Notes: generated by a model from the letters alone, not told the origin. Counted from the stretch's first letter, positions 38,032 through 50,814 are shown. The stretch is 64,000 nucleotides of DNA from Limonium bicolor (GCA_023374045.1 JAIOTZ010000245.1:1-64000); one strand, 5' to 3'. A program made the numbers and translations.

Positions 38032-39972
38032 ACGGGAGTAGCAATAATGTACATACTGTAACACCTTAATAATAATTGAACCATTTGACATGTAATTAGT
38101 GGTTCAAGAATATGATTCAAGGAACAAGGGTGAGCCAAAAACATGAGAACCCCCGGTAAAGATAAACCCGGTGAAAGGTATGATTTCCTCATGCTCTGTA
38201 TCCTAACTTGGTTACCCCGATTTGTGTGCTTGTTTGATTATGTGAACACCTAACAAGATAAATGCACGAATCGGTTTGTATGTACTCTCTTGTGTTTGTA
38301 TTGTGTTGTTTGTGGATGGATTGTGTTCCTTTAATTAAAGTTTGATAATTCATGAAATATGGATTGGGAATGAATTGCTTGATTGAGATTGTGTTTGGTA
38401 GTGTGACTCATAGTTGAGTCTTGTGTGAGTAGAGACTCGTAGAAGGAGTCAAGTGCAAACTGATTAAATGGTGGAAACTCACTAAGTCTATTAAACCAAT
38501 ACACGGTAACATCAACCTACGAACGCACTAAATCGTGAGAGAACATACGGGAGTAGCAACCTCCCGATAACGGTTAGAGAACCGAAACGGCTAAATCCAC
38601 ACGATAAATATCAGTGGAAGTATATGAGTAACCTCTAACAAGAGGATTGGAAAGTTGTTCAAAATACGAACTTGAGTAAAGTAATGAATGGTAAGGGATC
38701 ACCAAAACCCTTAGAATATAGTCGAACCCCAATGAGAGGAACCGACTAGCATGAGCAGTGTCCCGAACATGAGAGTATTCAATAATTGGTTGTAACCTTA
38801 AATCTTGGAATACTAGACATTGAGGAATTCCCTATGCCGTTAGATGCTATCGAGAGAGATACTTCTAGGCTAATCCTTGAGATTGTGAATTGACTCCGAG
38901 AGTGGGGTTTTGGGAATTTGAGTAGTCCGGTAGTGAACCGGACATTTGAGTATTTGAGGAGCTAACTGTATAGCCCTATTTGTATTTGAGCCTGGTGGTG
39001 GGTCTTGTGCATGACCCTGTCCGGAGGTCGTGAGATCGGCTTAACTTATATCTTGAGTATTGAGTATTGACTTGGGAACTGGAGTATTGAGAATTGAGTA
39101 TGGAATCGAGTATGTGAGTATTGAGAATTGAGTTGTGACGTGTGGGACTTGAGAATTTGAGTTGAGTGGGGAATTGAGTTGAGTGTTGTAGACCTTGTTG
39201 AGATTGTGAGTAAGAGTACCCAAGGGAGTGGGTAGTACATGAGTAGTTGAGTAAGGCATGGTGAGGTAGAAACCCTCAAGTCTAATTAAAGAACATATTG
39301 AACCAACCCTTGATGTGTGTGATAGTGCTTGTGTTCAATGTTGAACTTGATTGTGAATGTACATATATAATGTATGTTGTATGCATGTTGTTGTGCTAAA
39401 ATGAACCGCATGCTCTCGACCAATTAGTCGGCGTACCCTCGCTAGTACGCGGGGTATGCAGAAGTCATATTCAGCGTAAGCTGACCCCCTAGGGGGAACG
39501 TTTTTAGTGTGCAGGTACACGAAGTGAATATGAACACTGTAAGAGTCTGACAGCTAAGCCGGACACCGTTCGAGAGTAGGACGGGGTTGTTATTGATATG
39601 GGTAGTTGTTAAGGAAATTGTATTTATGTATTGTGGATTTGTAAGACCGAAGGGTCATTGATAAACTTGGGAATTGTAGCTACTCGGTATAGTATTGAAT
39701 GGTTATTGTATTGTATATTGTGGTGTTAAAGGTTGTATTGACTTGAGAATTGTTTAAGTAAAGAAAGTATCGTTTGTATAGTGTACTCGGTATAAGACCC
39801 TCAGACCGATATTGTATTTGTTGTAGTGATTGAGTTTGGATTGGCCTAGTTAGTCACTGGGTGACTAACGGCATTGTTTCACCCCCGGTTGAGTTGGAAC
39901 AACCGCTGCGTTGTTGTTGATATATGAGACAGGTCAGAGGATAATGGTGTGATTACCGGTAGGGGTGTTACA

Positions 39973-40005
39973 AAAAGTGGTATCAGAGCGAAGTATTGCT
40001 CTGAT
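39973..40005 (+). promoter_or_regulatory. B primer binding site (tRNA-iMet) inside a hairpin
   Basis: tggtatcagagc at 39978-39989, five bases after the LTR end, complements the initiator tRNA-Met 3' end. atcagagc (39982-39989) pairs perfectly with gctctgat (39998-40005) over an 8-nt loop. Confidence 0.9.
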
Positions 40006-42284
40006 GGTCTGAATACCGAGTTAGGTGTTAGATACTTAGGGCTAAGGCTTGAGTGTTAGCGTGAGAGGTACGCTAGATAGGAACTTCCAGTGTGATCTGG
40101 AGACCTACATAACCAGTCCCGCCCTCCGCAACCCCCATTTTTAAGTTGGGGAAAGAACGTCAGAGAGATGGAAAGACCTCTCATACTCGGGAAAACCCGA
40201 TCTGGCAGTTGTAGGATAAACTTTGTAAAGAGAAGAACCTGTCATACGGTAGATTCCAAGAGTTGGAAATCCCGAAGACGGTTCCGTTTCAACGACAATA
40301 ACCCTACTAACGGCAGTAGATTGAAGATCCTAACCAGAGGATAACAAAATTTGCGGCACCATGGGGCGACATGCTTCGCAGTCGCGAGAACCATGCGCAG
40401 CCAACAAGAAGGGAAGCATAATTATGCGAAGAAGCGAAAGGGCAGAGTAACAAAACCGAGACAAGAGTCTACGGACTACAATGCTTGATAATACCAACAA
40501 CGGTATGCAACCGACTAAGGAGTTAGTCAAGGTTGAGCAACTCTAAACCTACAACACTAACAGGACTACCACTTAGTTCCTAATGATCCGATAAACCTCA
40601 GTAACCACCGCCAAGTGTGGGAACGAGCTATGGAGCAAGGTACATGGAGTACCACAAGGATCGGGAAAGCACCCGAATTAATAACAATTTTGTCAAGAGC
40701 ACTGGGCAGTACTCAGAGATTGATCACTAAGATCAAAGGATCAAAGGAGAATCCAATAAAACCACCAAGTCTGGATGAAAACAATACTGTAACGGTATAA
40801 GGTAACCTAAAACCGACGTACCTGCGCACTTGGCAAGGCAAGTGCAGCGACAACAAGGCAAATGGGGAGACTTTTGACAACCAACAAGTACTTACTAAGG
40901 TACCCCCATGACAATGGAAGCGAATTAAGGATCACTAATCCTAAGGAATTGAAGAATCAAACCTTGGAAAGGCCTAACGGCCCGAACAGTATATTATCAA
41001 ACAAACCAGTCAGCATTGAGCTAGACTTGGTCAAGACCTAAAACATGGCAAAGCCATGAAGATTTCTTCTCAAAACCCTGGATTTTATTTCAAACACAAA
41101 AGCTTTCTTTCAAAAACTACAAGCTTTTCTTTCTTTTAAACCTCATATTTTTTAAAACCAAACCGGAGAATCACGGTGAGTATCATTGAACGATACAAGA
41201 GGATTGACAATAGAATACTTCACCTAGGCGTATGACGAGCACTACGAGTGTACCCAATTACGGGATGGGACGACCACACTCCGAAGGAGCTTGCGGGCCC
41301 GACAGACCACTCGTGAGTTAGTCAGGTAAGTGGTAACATACCAATACGGTATCCCACGTATGTATTCATGTAGTGTACAAAACACGGGAAGTAGTCAGCT
41401 CCATTCTACGAACCATAAGGTAAATGCAAACCAAAACAGTTGAATACCTCAAATAACCGAAGGAACCCAGATTAGCTTACAAGCTAAAGGAGTCAAGAAT
41501 CCATTCTAGGAGGACGATTAAGAGCTAAAAAGTGCGAGAAGCACTAGTAATTGACTAAAGACATTGGAAATGTCTCAAGAATTTGAAACAAAAAGCATGA
41601 AATAGCCGGAAGGAATACCGGTCTAAACACAGTAAGGCAACGCCTACCACGAACATATAAAGGTTCAAGGAGCAAAGTGAAATACCCATAGTGATCATCT
41701 AAGGTACCGGAGGATACCGTTCACTATCGAAGAAGGCATCAAACCTGCTATAAACGTTAAGGAAAAGCAGCAACGGTCACCATAAGGACGGGAGACATAC
41801 AACCCTAAAAAGGACAACTTATAATTCCAAACCGCAATGCGGAGAAAACAGAACTCACTCGGAAGTAGCCAAATGTAATGGAATCTCTCAATGACACCCA
41901 GGAGCAATCCTTAATGGGTGTCAGAAGCATAACAAGAGCGCAAGAGCTTGAATAAATAATTGGGTGGAACACCGAAGGGATCCCACCTACTAGGGGATAC
42001 CTAAATTGGTAAATGGTACCGATCATTACCAAGATATTATAAAGGAATCCAACGGACGGAAGCGTGATGCACTGAACCTATCATGGAGACCAGTAATACC
42101 TCCAAACCATTTCATGGTATAAAGAGGGATAATACTTGGAAACAGCCTAAGATGAGTAGATCTGGGCAACGTGGCTAGTATGCCATGAACCTACTACAAT
42201 ACATATTCCAACGGTTGCAAAACCATGGTGAACCATATGAAGAGTTGCCAAGAACGGAACCAGTTAGATGGTTTAATAACCCAC
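40006..42284 (+). other. B interior, non-coding
   Basis: No gag, pol or other protein motif is visible. Segments correspond to E1's PBS-proximal interior in the same sense orientation. Short inverted motifs such as cttggcaaggcaag (40832) have counterparts in E1 (cttgctatggcaag, 12370). The interior ends abruptly at the insertion of element C. Confidence 0.7.
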
Positions 42285-43931
42285 TGTTGGGATAAAACTA
42301 CACTATAATAAATATAGATTTAAAGCAAAACTAATAGGCAAGTGCACCTATTCAGAATAGTATAACAAGTGTCGTATCCACAGAGAGATTGTTCAATTAT
42401 CCTAGTCTTGGTAGTTAATTAAAAATTGTAAAAGGGTTTAGCCGGAGGCAAGCTTGATTTGTTGTGGATTAGTACAGAAATAAAAAACAGTAAAGCAGTT
42501 GTGTATAAAGTGGAAGGAAAATGTGTAGGGAAGGTGAAATTGCCCAAATATAATTCAGATATTAATTATAATCCTGGTTTGCTCTTATTTGTCTGTTAAG
42601 AATTTTATCTCGTGGCCTTCCTAAATCATAGATAAGGACAACTCTTAATTAATTCAATAGACTTTTTACAATCAGAAAAAGTCTAAAATCATTAATTAGC
42701 TTTAAGCGAGAATTCTTTTTATAACAGCGATGGATTTTATCTGCTAATCAAGGAGATAATATCTAACGTTTATCTCTCTTTGTGGTCTATTCTCTAATTT
42801 ACAAAATCATTGAAATTAGAGAAACCGTAAATGCATAAAATGATCAGTTGTAAGCATTTAATAATTTAAAGAGATAAACCAAATATTTATAAGCAAACCC
42901 GGTATTATAAATACGTCTGAATTATTTTGGGGTTAACACCCATCCTAAGCACAAATATAAAATTACTCACACATTAACAGTACTAAAAACAGAGTAAAGA
43001 TAGAAATAGCCATTATTCAAAAACTGCTTGCGAAGAACGGGTCTGCACTCGCTCTCTCATCTGCTGCCTCTTTTCTCTCTTTGTAAATACTGCTTCTGTT
43101 TGAGTACGTACGTGAGTAAATGTGGTGAAGTGGTGAAATAAATACAAGATGGAGAATTATGGTGTTACAGGATGAATTGAATGGAAGAGAATGGAGTGTG
43201 GTGAGCGTGGTTTGATTTTCTGGTTTTCTCCGTACGTCTGTTTAAGGTTGCAGTAGCTGAGTTATATAGAGGAAGGGAAGAGGCAGATGCGTAAGAGTTG
43301 ATTGCAGGTTGATTGCTCTCTGATTGCTTCATTAATTGCAGGGGACAGAGAGCTGAAACGCGTGAGAGAATTAAGGTAGGCAGAGTAGATGGATATGGCA
43401 AGTTGCAGACAGTCGGCGCGAAGAAGAAAACTGTTCGCGACTGATTTTTAGTCACGTCCGCCTGGCTGTCCACCTCTGGTTATGCGGACATAACCATGTC
43501 CGCGTAGACGTCCGCGTAGACGTCCGCGTAAACTCATGCGGACAACACTGAACCTGTCCGCCTAGTCCCATGTTGTGTCCGCCTCCCCCATGCGGTCACC
43601 ATGAGCTTGTCCGCGGGTCACCTTTGTGTCCGCCTAATCCCATGCGGTCACAAGCGTGGACACAATTTTGACTTATTTTCTTCTACGAACTTTGACCGGC
43701 TCTAGATTCTTCGTTTGGACTCCGTTTTTTGAGCCGTCTGCGCCTATGCGTTCGTCTCTTCGTCTGCTTTATTCCCAGCTTGGTTTTCCTCATGTTACAC
43801 CAATAAATTTATGAGATAAAAATAAAACATAAACTAGAGGAAAACTAACCGAAGTGGAGAAATGAGCAAGAAAAGTGTTAATATAATATATGAAATACAC
43901 CTATAAAACATGCTCATTTGGACACTTATCA
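42285..43931 (-). repeat. Athila-like 3' LTR of element C
   Basis: TGTTGGG...CTTATCA, 1647 bp. A TGTCCGC/AGGCGGAC-type array lies at 43454-43670, directly after ctgttcgcgactga (43431-43444). That 14-mer also sits in the arrays of element D (48201, 58446). Confidence 0.85.
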
Positions 43932-45149
43932 CCCCCCCACTTATTTTTGCTTGTCCTCAGCAAACCATGTACCCAAACAAGTAGGGAATGCTCAATATTA
44001 ATAAATACTATTATGAAGGGTAGGATAAAGAAGTCAATAGTACATGATCTTAAACTTTTTAGAGGAGTGTGATCCATCACCTACTGGTGGCATAGGTGTA
44101 CTCAGGGCAAAAATAAAAATTAGAGTTTCGGGGTATGATCCGGAGTACTTCAATGTTTCTTTTGTTTAGGTGACTCTAAGAACTTTTACCATGGCCAACT
44201 TCTCTCAAGAATGGGCATTGAGGGAAAACAAAAGGAAAGATAGAATTATGCATTTGTTTCACTTTTGCAAAGAGATGAGAAGATAATATGTAAGCATCAA
44301 GCTTTCGTATTTAAGAACACTCAACTCTCTTTGTTGGTTACCAATGGTGTCTCGCAAGTCCCTTATTTATTTTTTGTATATATATATTTTTGACAAAGAA
44401 GCACCCCTTAGCAATCCCTAAGAGAGAAGACAGAAGGAACCCCTGAGTAATAAAAATCCATCCATTTTAGATCATTTGGTCACACCGCATAAAAATGCTC
44501 CTCAAAAGTAATCAAATTTAAAATTTTTTGAATTTGTACCATTTATACCATTTATCCCACAATTCATAACAATATTTATTCTTAAAGAGAACCCACACTA
44601 AAGGGTCCATGATATTGAATTTGAACAAACGCAAGATAAGCAGAGAGATTAAGCATTTTAGCATAAAATGTCACCGAAAAGGGCACACTCCCCCACACTT
44701 AATTTGAACAATGTCCTCATTGTTCAGCAGAAAAACAAGGGAAAGTTTCAGAAGGCCTTTTCGGTAAGTAGATAAAAAGAGAGAACACAAAGCTCATGAA
44801 TAAATTTAAGCACTAAACTCTCCTCTGCATATTTTATTTAAATAAAAGCATAATTAAAGAAACTGGTACTCCCCTGAGATTTTTTGCTAGCGTTATAGGA
44901 GTTCCCCCACACTTGAGCTTCAGCCTCAAGTAGCGTAGCTTTGGTTGCGGTGTAGACATGAAATTGCACCTGCATAAGACACTAGAAGCAACCATACTAT
45001 AAACGGGGTTAATAGTTAGCAAAAACAAAATTGAAAGAGAACCTAATAATTAAAAGAGCATAAAAGCATATAAAAGATAAGTTCGTCCGAGTTGCCTCCC
45101 GGAAAGCTGCCCTTCTTTAACGTCTTTGGCTAGACGCTTTGAAGCGTAC
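43932..45149 (-). other. 3' non-coding region and PPT of element C
   Basis: The minus strand AAGTGGGGGGG abutting the LTR is the polypurine tract. Copies of AAGTGTGGGGG recur at about 44690-44705 and 44900-44915. No env-position frame is present; the region is ~1.2 kb against ~4 kb in element A. Confidence 0.65.
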
Positions 45150-46250
45150 TCAAATCTGAGGATCTTGTAGGTTGATTGTACGAGCATCAACTGTCTCGAG
45201 ATTACCACCCTGGTAATGCTTTAGTCTAGATCCATTTACCATGAAAGTTTGTTTTTTAGAATCCACCAGCTCAACAGATCCATATGGGGTGACCTTAGAG
45301 ACAGTAAATGGTCCAGCCCAATAGGATTTTAGTTTACCAGAAACAACTTTACCTGGAATTGTACAACAGAACCAAATCTCCCTCATGGAACTCCCGTTTA
45401 AGGATCATATTGTCGTGCCACTTCTTGGCTTTCTTTTGTAGATTTGGTTATTTTCATAGGCATCCTCTCGAAATTCTTCTAATTCAGTGAGCTGGAATTT
45501 CCTTTTATCACCTGCTCTCAGTAGATCAAAGTTGAGGGCTTTCACGGCCCAGAATGATTTGTGCACGAGCTCGACCGGTAAATGACAAGCTTTGCCGAGA
45601 CTAGTCAATATGGGGACATGCCGATGGGCGTCTTGTAGGCTGTTCTATACGCCCAGAGTGCATCAACCAGCTTCAGGGACCAATCTTTTCGTGAAGAATT
45701 AACGGTCTTTTGTAGGATCCACTTCAATTCTCGGTTAGAGACCTCAGCCTGGCCATTTGTTTGAGGGTGATAAGGCAAGGCTACCTTATGTCTCACTCCA
45801 TATTTGGTCATCAAGGCTGTGAACTGCTTATTGCATAAGTGGGATCCTTGGTCACTGATTATAGCACGGGACTCCGAATCGTGTAAATATGTTCCTCTTC
45901 AAGAACTTGAGTACTACCTTTGCATCATTTGTGGGAGAGGCGATAGCTTCCACCCACTTAGTGACATAGTCGACTGCCACCAAGATGAAGAGGTTTGAAC
46001 AAGACGAAGGAAAGGGACCCATGAAGTCAATACCCCACACGTCGAAAGGTTCCACTACGAGTATGATGTTGAGAGGCATTTCGTGTTTTCTGGAGGTGTT
46101 CCCAAGTCTTTGGCACTCATCACAGGAGGCTAAAGGAATGACAGTCTTTATGTAAGGTTTTCCAGAAAAAACCTGATTGAAGTACCTTAGCCGCTGTTCG
46201 AGCTGCCCATGATGTCCTCCGGCTTCAAGAGAGTGACAATGTCGTTAGAA
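45150..46250 (-). pseudogene. Integrase of element C
   Basis: Order on the minus strand: HHCC zinc finger ([11 protein letters not shown] and CDECQRLG, about 46240-46105); catalytic core with [25 protein letters not shown] and HPQTNGQAEVSNRELK; then KACHLPVEL and the C-terminal GPFTVSKV...VNGSRLKHYQGG, ending at 45150. The frame changes near 45870 (after RFGVP), near 45605 and near 45400, so it cannot be made as one protein. Integrase would insert the cDNA into the host genome. The element A integrase shares the tail. Confidence 0.85.
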
Positions 46251-46395
46251 TGTTTTGGATTTCATCTCGGGGCACACATCTTCTCTCACCATCCCGTCTG
46301 CACAGACTTTTGAAAAGGAGAGGGTCCTCCCAGTAGTAATGCTTTACATCTGAAAAGAACTTCTTTTTTCTCTTGGTAGGTTAGCCCATGTGGTA

Positions 46396-46744
46396 TTACT
46401 CCTCATGCCAGGTAGTTGGCATGTCAGCGTACCATGGATCACCGGTGTCACCAATCATAAAAACGCACTCATCTGGGAAGAATTCATTGATGGATGTGCC
46501 ATCACTTGGTGCCTCTATGCAGAGTAGGTGGTCTGCTACTACAATTCTGCACTCCTGGCTTGTCTCTGATTTCAATCTCAAATTCTTGTAGTAGGAGAAT
46601 CCATCGGAGGAGTCGGGGTTTGGCATCTTCTTTGGCAATAATACCTCAGAGCGGAGTGATCGGTGTGAATTATTACTTTTCTTCCAAGAGATATGATCGG
46701 AATTTATCCAAAGCAAAGACTACTGCTAGAAGTTCCTTCTCAGT
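46396..46744 (-). pseudogene. RNase H region of element C, right of the nested insertion
   Basis: The minus strand from 46744 continues the TTEK codons broken by element D: ELLAVVFALDKFRSYLL, then HTDHSALRY, RWILLLQEFEIEIRD and VVADHL, in at least three frames. The RNase H would degrade the RNA template during reverse transcription. Multiple indels show that it decayed, probably before or after the insertion of D. The tail reads INEFFPDECVF and DPWYADMPTTW, the usual linker to integrase in this lineage. Confidence 0.8.
46740..46744. repeat. Target site duplication of element D, left
   Basis: tcagt, repeated at 60787-60791. Removing 46745-60791 rejoins the NYSTTEKELLAV reading of element C's RNase H, which confirms the boundaries. 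Confidence 0.85.
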
Positions 46745-49700
46745 TGTACAACCCCTAATACGCACATGATACTAAATGAAATCGCAGCGGAATTAAATAA
46801 ACTAAACAGTAACTAACTACGCTTCGGTGCTACAACGCCGTCAACCACCCACGTGGTTGACAAGGCAGAATAAATACAAATGTACCGGTCTGATGATCAG
46901 ACTCCCGAGCGTAAACGAAAACATAAATACATTATATACAATACCGAGTGTTTACATCCTTCACTGTATAACATCACTGTAACTGCAACTACCAAAAGTA
47001 TATAACGCCACAGGAGCACAGGCGCATCCCGGCCAACATCCAAAAGTATACAAAGGTAACTACATCCCTAGGATCTAAAGCCACTCCGCTTCTTCGATCC
47101 TCATCCTGCAGTATAAGAAATATGGATCCCCCGAGGGGGTCAGCAACCCTTGGCTGGTATGGCTAACGCGCAGCCCATCGCTACCGGGATACGCGCAGCT
47201 AATTGTCATGATAACATGGCATTCTTTACATACATAACATAACTGGACATAACATGGAGCGGGGCATCAGTAGTGCACAGCTCAATATCACATACACGGT
47301 GGATCTTAGTTCCACAATAACAAACCACAAGGGTCAAATAACATAAGAGCCTAGAGAGTGATTCACCCTCATGTTAAGCTCGTTAAACACACTCATTACC
47401 GTTCTGTTAGGCGAACGAGTAACTTAAGTCACAGATGGTTCGGATTTAGTGACCCGAACACACCACACAAACACAGTTCCCACTAAACCGATCATAAGTC
47501 AGAATAGGTAAGCTTTGGAAGAAGCTAGCGGGAGATCGAACGCCAAATTAAGGAGAACAATCTTAACAACATAAGAGTCGAATCTGATTCAGATATCTAC
47601 TCTTAACTTACATGCATGACCGGATAACCGGATTCCTCACTCCCCAGTTAACACTTGTTAGAAGTTCATAGTGGAACTTAACAACCAACACACAATAGGT
47701 GGTAGTCAGTTAGACACACACAAGGGAATTGAGTCACAACATTACATCACAACAATATGAACAACTGTAAACTCATTACATGTTTAAATCTTATAAACGT
47801 CGTAAACAACAGAAAAACATACAACACACAAACCGGTGTAAACCGCTAGACAACAGACTGCAAGAAAACCATACCTCGGTCCTTGCCTCGACTGGTTTCC
47901 ACCTTGGAAGAATCCTAAACACATTAGTAACGTCGGTTAATTAACACACTAGTCCATTGTTAACATTATCTACTCAACACTACTAGTTTACTTTTACTTT
48001 ACACTTGTTACAACTTTTCATCCTTTTATTTGTCTTTAAAACCCACCTAACATGTATTATATAACCTTACATCATTACTAACCAACTACTATTTCTAGAT
48101 AACAATTCCCATCTCAAAACAATAATTTTTTTTTTTTTTTTTTTCTGATTTAAAACAGAGACATGTCCGGACCTGTGTCCGGACTTCCCAGGTTCGGACA
48201 CTGTTCGCGACTGAAAAAAAATTTTCACCCGACAGGGCCTGTCCGAACCTCCACATCCGGACGGTGGTTCGGACAAGGCATTATTCTCCAATTTCTAAGC
48301 CTTTATACACTTAACCAAATTTCTCCAAAGTCTCCAATACTTATAGTATCTTCTCCTTAAGTTCCTAAGTGATGTTCCATGCCTATATTAACCATTATAT
48401 CGAGATATTCCTTCACACAACATTCATGAACTCATTTTCTAATTCCTTAAGCCTTTACTTATTTCTTCACAAAATTCCTAACACTTACAACATTTTACAC
48501 TAGGTTTCTAAATGGTGTTTCTCACCTATGATAACTACTACCCCAAAATGTTTTCTCCTTATCTTAACATCATCTCTTAAGCATTTTCTCACAACCAACT
48601 CCTTATGTCACTCTTGAGGTTCTTTTCCAAGTTTACACTTTCTTCTTATTTACCAAAGTTTGCCTAAGTCTTTACCTAAGTCCCAAAATGCCTTTGGTAC
48701 ATACTAAAATCTCAAGCTCATGCCTAAGTCCTTGTTACATCCCAAATCACCTTAATGCATGTTTCTTACACAAGAACAACACTTAACCATTTTAAATACT
48801 CCTTAACTTATCAAACTCATTTTAACACTTAGAACTTCACATTTGTTACCCAAATTTCGACATAGGTTCTCCTAGAACATTACTAAACCAAAACACCTTG
48901 TTTTTACCAACAAACAACCAAGAACACTAAAAATCCATCAAGCACTTATTATACACAAACTTCACTCACAAAGCACTACATCACAATATAGTGCATAATT
49001 TAAATTGCATGGCACTTAGGCCCTTAAATGACATGGCTCTTAGGCCCTTAAAGTGCATAAATCATAAACACTGAATTTCCACAATGTATTTGCCTTTAAC
49101 CTGCAATTACACTCAACAACACATATGCCTTTTACTAAGCTTTTGAGAACACTTTTCTAAGTCATTCCCATTGGCTCTTTAGGTAGTTTTAATAAGCATT
49201 ATAAGCTCATTCCTCCTAAGGCATTAAAACAACATTAGGTTAATAGATTTACCTCTTTTGCAAAATAACTTCTTCCTTGTTTCCTTTAGAAACCGATAGA
49301 GTACTTGATTCTTTGACAAGTTCTAAACATACACACATTATAATGAGTATTCAAGCTATAAGCTCCATCTCATTGTAAACCCTAGTTTTACATTGTTTCA
49401 AAAACATTAATGTAGTTGTTTTACCTTGCTCTTTGAAGAGAGTTTGAATATCTAGCAAGAGAGGACTCCACCTAGTCCATGAAGAGTTGGAATGAAGCTA
49501 GAACAAAGTCACATAAAAAGCTCCTTCAATATGTATTTTCGGACATGACAAAAACAAGGAGGAAACTTGATTTTTGTTTGAGATTCCTTACCTAGAAGCA
49601 AAGGAGAGTAATAATATGTAGAAATCCAAGCTCAAGCTCCTTCAATGGTGGAACACCTTGGCACCGAAATGGAGCTCTTGGAGTTTTGAGAAGATAGGAA

Positions 49701-50544
49701 TGAAGAGCTTGATGAGAGGAAGAGATTGGTGGTCTTTGTTTTTGATTTGGACAAGTGAGCAAGGTTTAACAAGAGATCAAAGTTGGAACTTCCATGGTGG
49801 TGTGTGTATTACCGAGAGAGAACAGCAAGAAGAAGGAAGAAGAGAGGTGTGGAGCCGTGTGAACAAGGGAGGAAATGAGAGAATAAGATAGAACTTACTT
49901 TAAGAAGATATTTATACTTATAAAGTAAAAAGTAAGTTAATTAGTTTTCTTTACTTACTTTTTATTATCAACTAAGGAGTGGTGAGTCACACACTTAGAA
50001 AACCGGCCCCTTATATTATAATGAGGGTATTTTAGTCTTTGTTTGTCAATTTAATTACTTAGTACAACATATGTTATAAACTAGCTTGTAAAAGTACTAT
50101 TCACCTAAACAAAGCACTTAGAAGTGAAATTTTTGATTTCCCACTAATATAGCCACCCAAATGTGATACTATATAGTACACATGTATATTTAAGAGTAAT
50201 GATGGACATTTAGCCATTCAAAACTCATTTACAAGACAATTTTTCAAAAACGTGCTTTAAGACTTCTTAAAGCACATTTTGTGTTTTAACTTGTTTTCAA
50301 GCTTGGTTTTCTTTGGTAATTGGTTTAATATGTTCATTAGTATAAAAATGAGGTCTTGGTAAGCTCATTAGGCCTTACTCAAGTTTATCCCAAGCTTAGA
50401 GCACATTTTGGCTCTTATTGACTTTAAAGCATATTTGTGTTTCCTTTTGTTTAAATTTGTTTACCAAGGTTTCTAAGACTCTTTTTAGTCTTATTACACC
50501 CTATTTAGATGTTTAAACAATATATTAAGGTTTGGGGTATTTCA
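46745..50544 (-). repeat. D 3' LTR, 3.8 kb
   Basis: Near-identical to 56991-60786. Contains H4 (46840-46848 with 46853-46861), H3 cccccgaggggg (47128-47139), H2 cagc/gctg (47141-47156), a GTCCGGAC array (48163-48270), a TATA-like element (sense TATAAATA, 49909-49916) and the aaaccggcccc box (49999-50010). Confidence 0.92.
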
Positions 50545-50581
50545 ATCTACCCCCCTTAAAAGAACTTTGCCCTCAAAGTTC
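50545..50581 (-). promoter_or_regulatory. D polypurine tract with adjacent hairpin
   Basis: Sense strand TTTTAAGGGGGGTAGATT abuts the 3' LTR. The hairpin gaactttg (50562-50569) with caaagttc (50574-50581) sits directly upstream. Compared with E1 (gaacttcg/cgaagttc), both partners of one base pair have changed, keeping the stem. Confidence 0.85.
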
Positions 50582-50814
50582 ATACTCCACATATCCTAAA
50601 TATTAGAACACGGAAACACTTATAAACAATACTTCCATACATTACTAACAACACACTTACATAACATTGGACACGAGGTCCATACAACATAACATAACCT
50701 TGGACACAAGGTCCATACAACATTATCCACATCATTCAGACACCACGGTCTGTAACATAACAACATAACATAGACGATGTATTCAAATACACGTCGTACA
50801 CACATCACCGAAAC

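Larger units (their letters stand above)
32110..39972 (+). repeat. B 5' LTR with two nested insertions
   Basis: Without the solo LTR (32843-34577) and CACTA element (36411-38031) and their duplicated targets, the LTR is ~4.5 kb, close to E1's 4.4 kb. GGGGCCGGTTTT at 32632-32643 is the same box seen upstream of the TATA region in D and E1. Hairpins are H1-like near 39433-39456, H2 cagcgtaagctg (39472-39483), H3 ccccctaggggg (39485-39496), and H4 gttagtcac/gtgactaac (39849-39869). The five bases before 32110 are attaa; the other copy of the target is not in the window. Confidence 0.8.
32110..42284 (+). mobile_element. B: non-coding Tekay-like LTR element (LARD type), 5' part
   Basis: The forward 5' LTR starts tgaaataccccgg at 32110 and ends ggtgttaca at 39972, with two nested insertions. 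PBS and a non-coding interior follow. At 42285 the Athila-like element C interrupts it, so the remaining interior and 3' LTR are outside the window. The interior is alignable by eye with E1 on the opposite strand. Examples are gagttaggtgttagatactt...gtgagaggtacgctag and tactcgggaaaacccgatctgg. Neither copy codes for protein. Confidence 0.8.
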
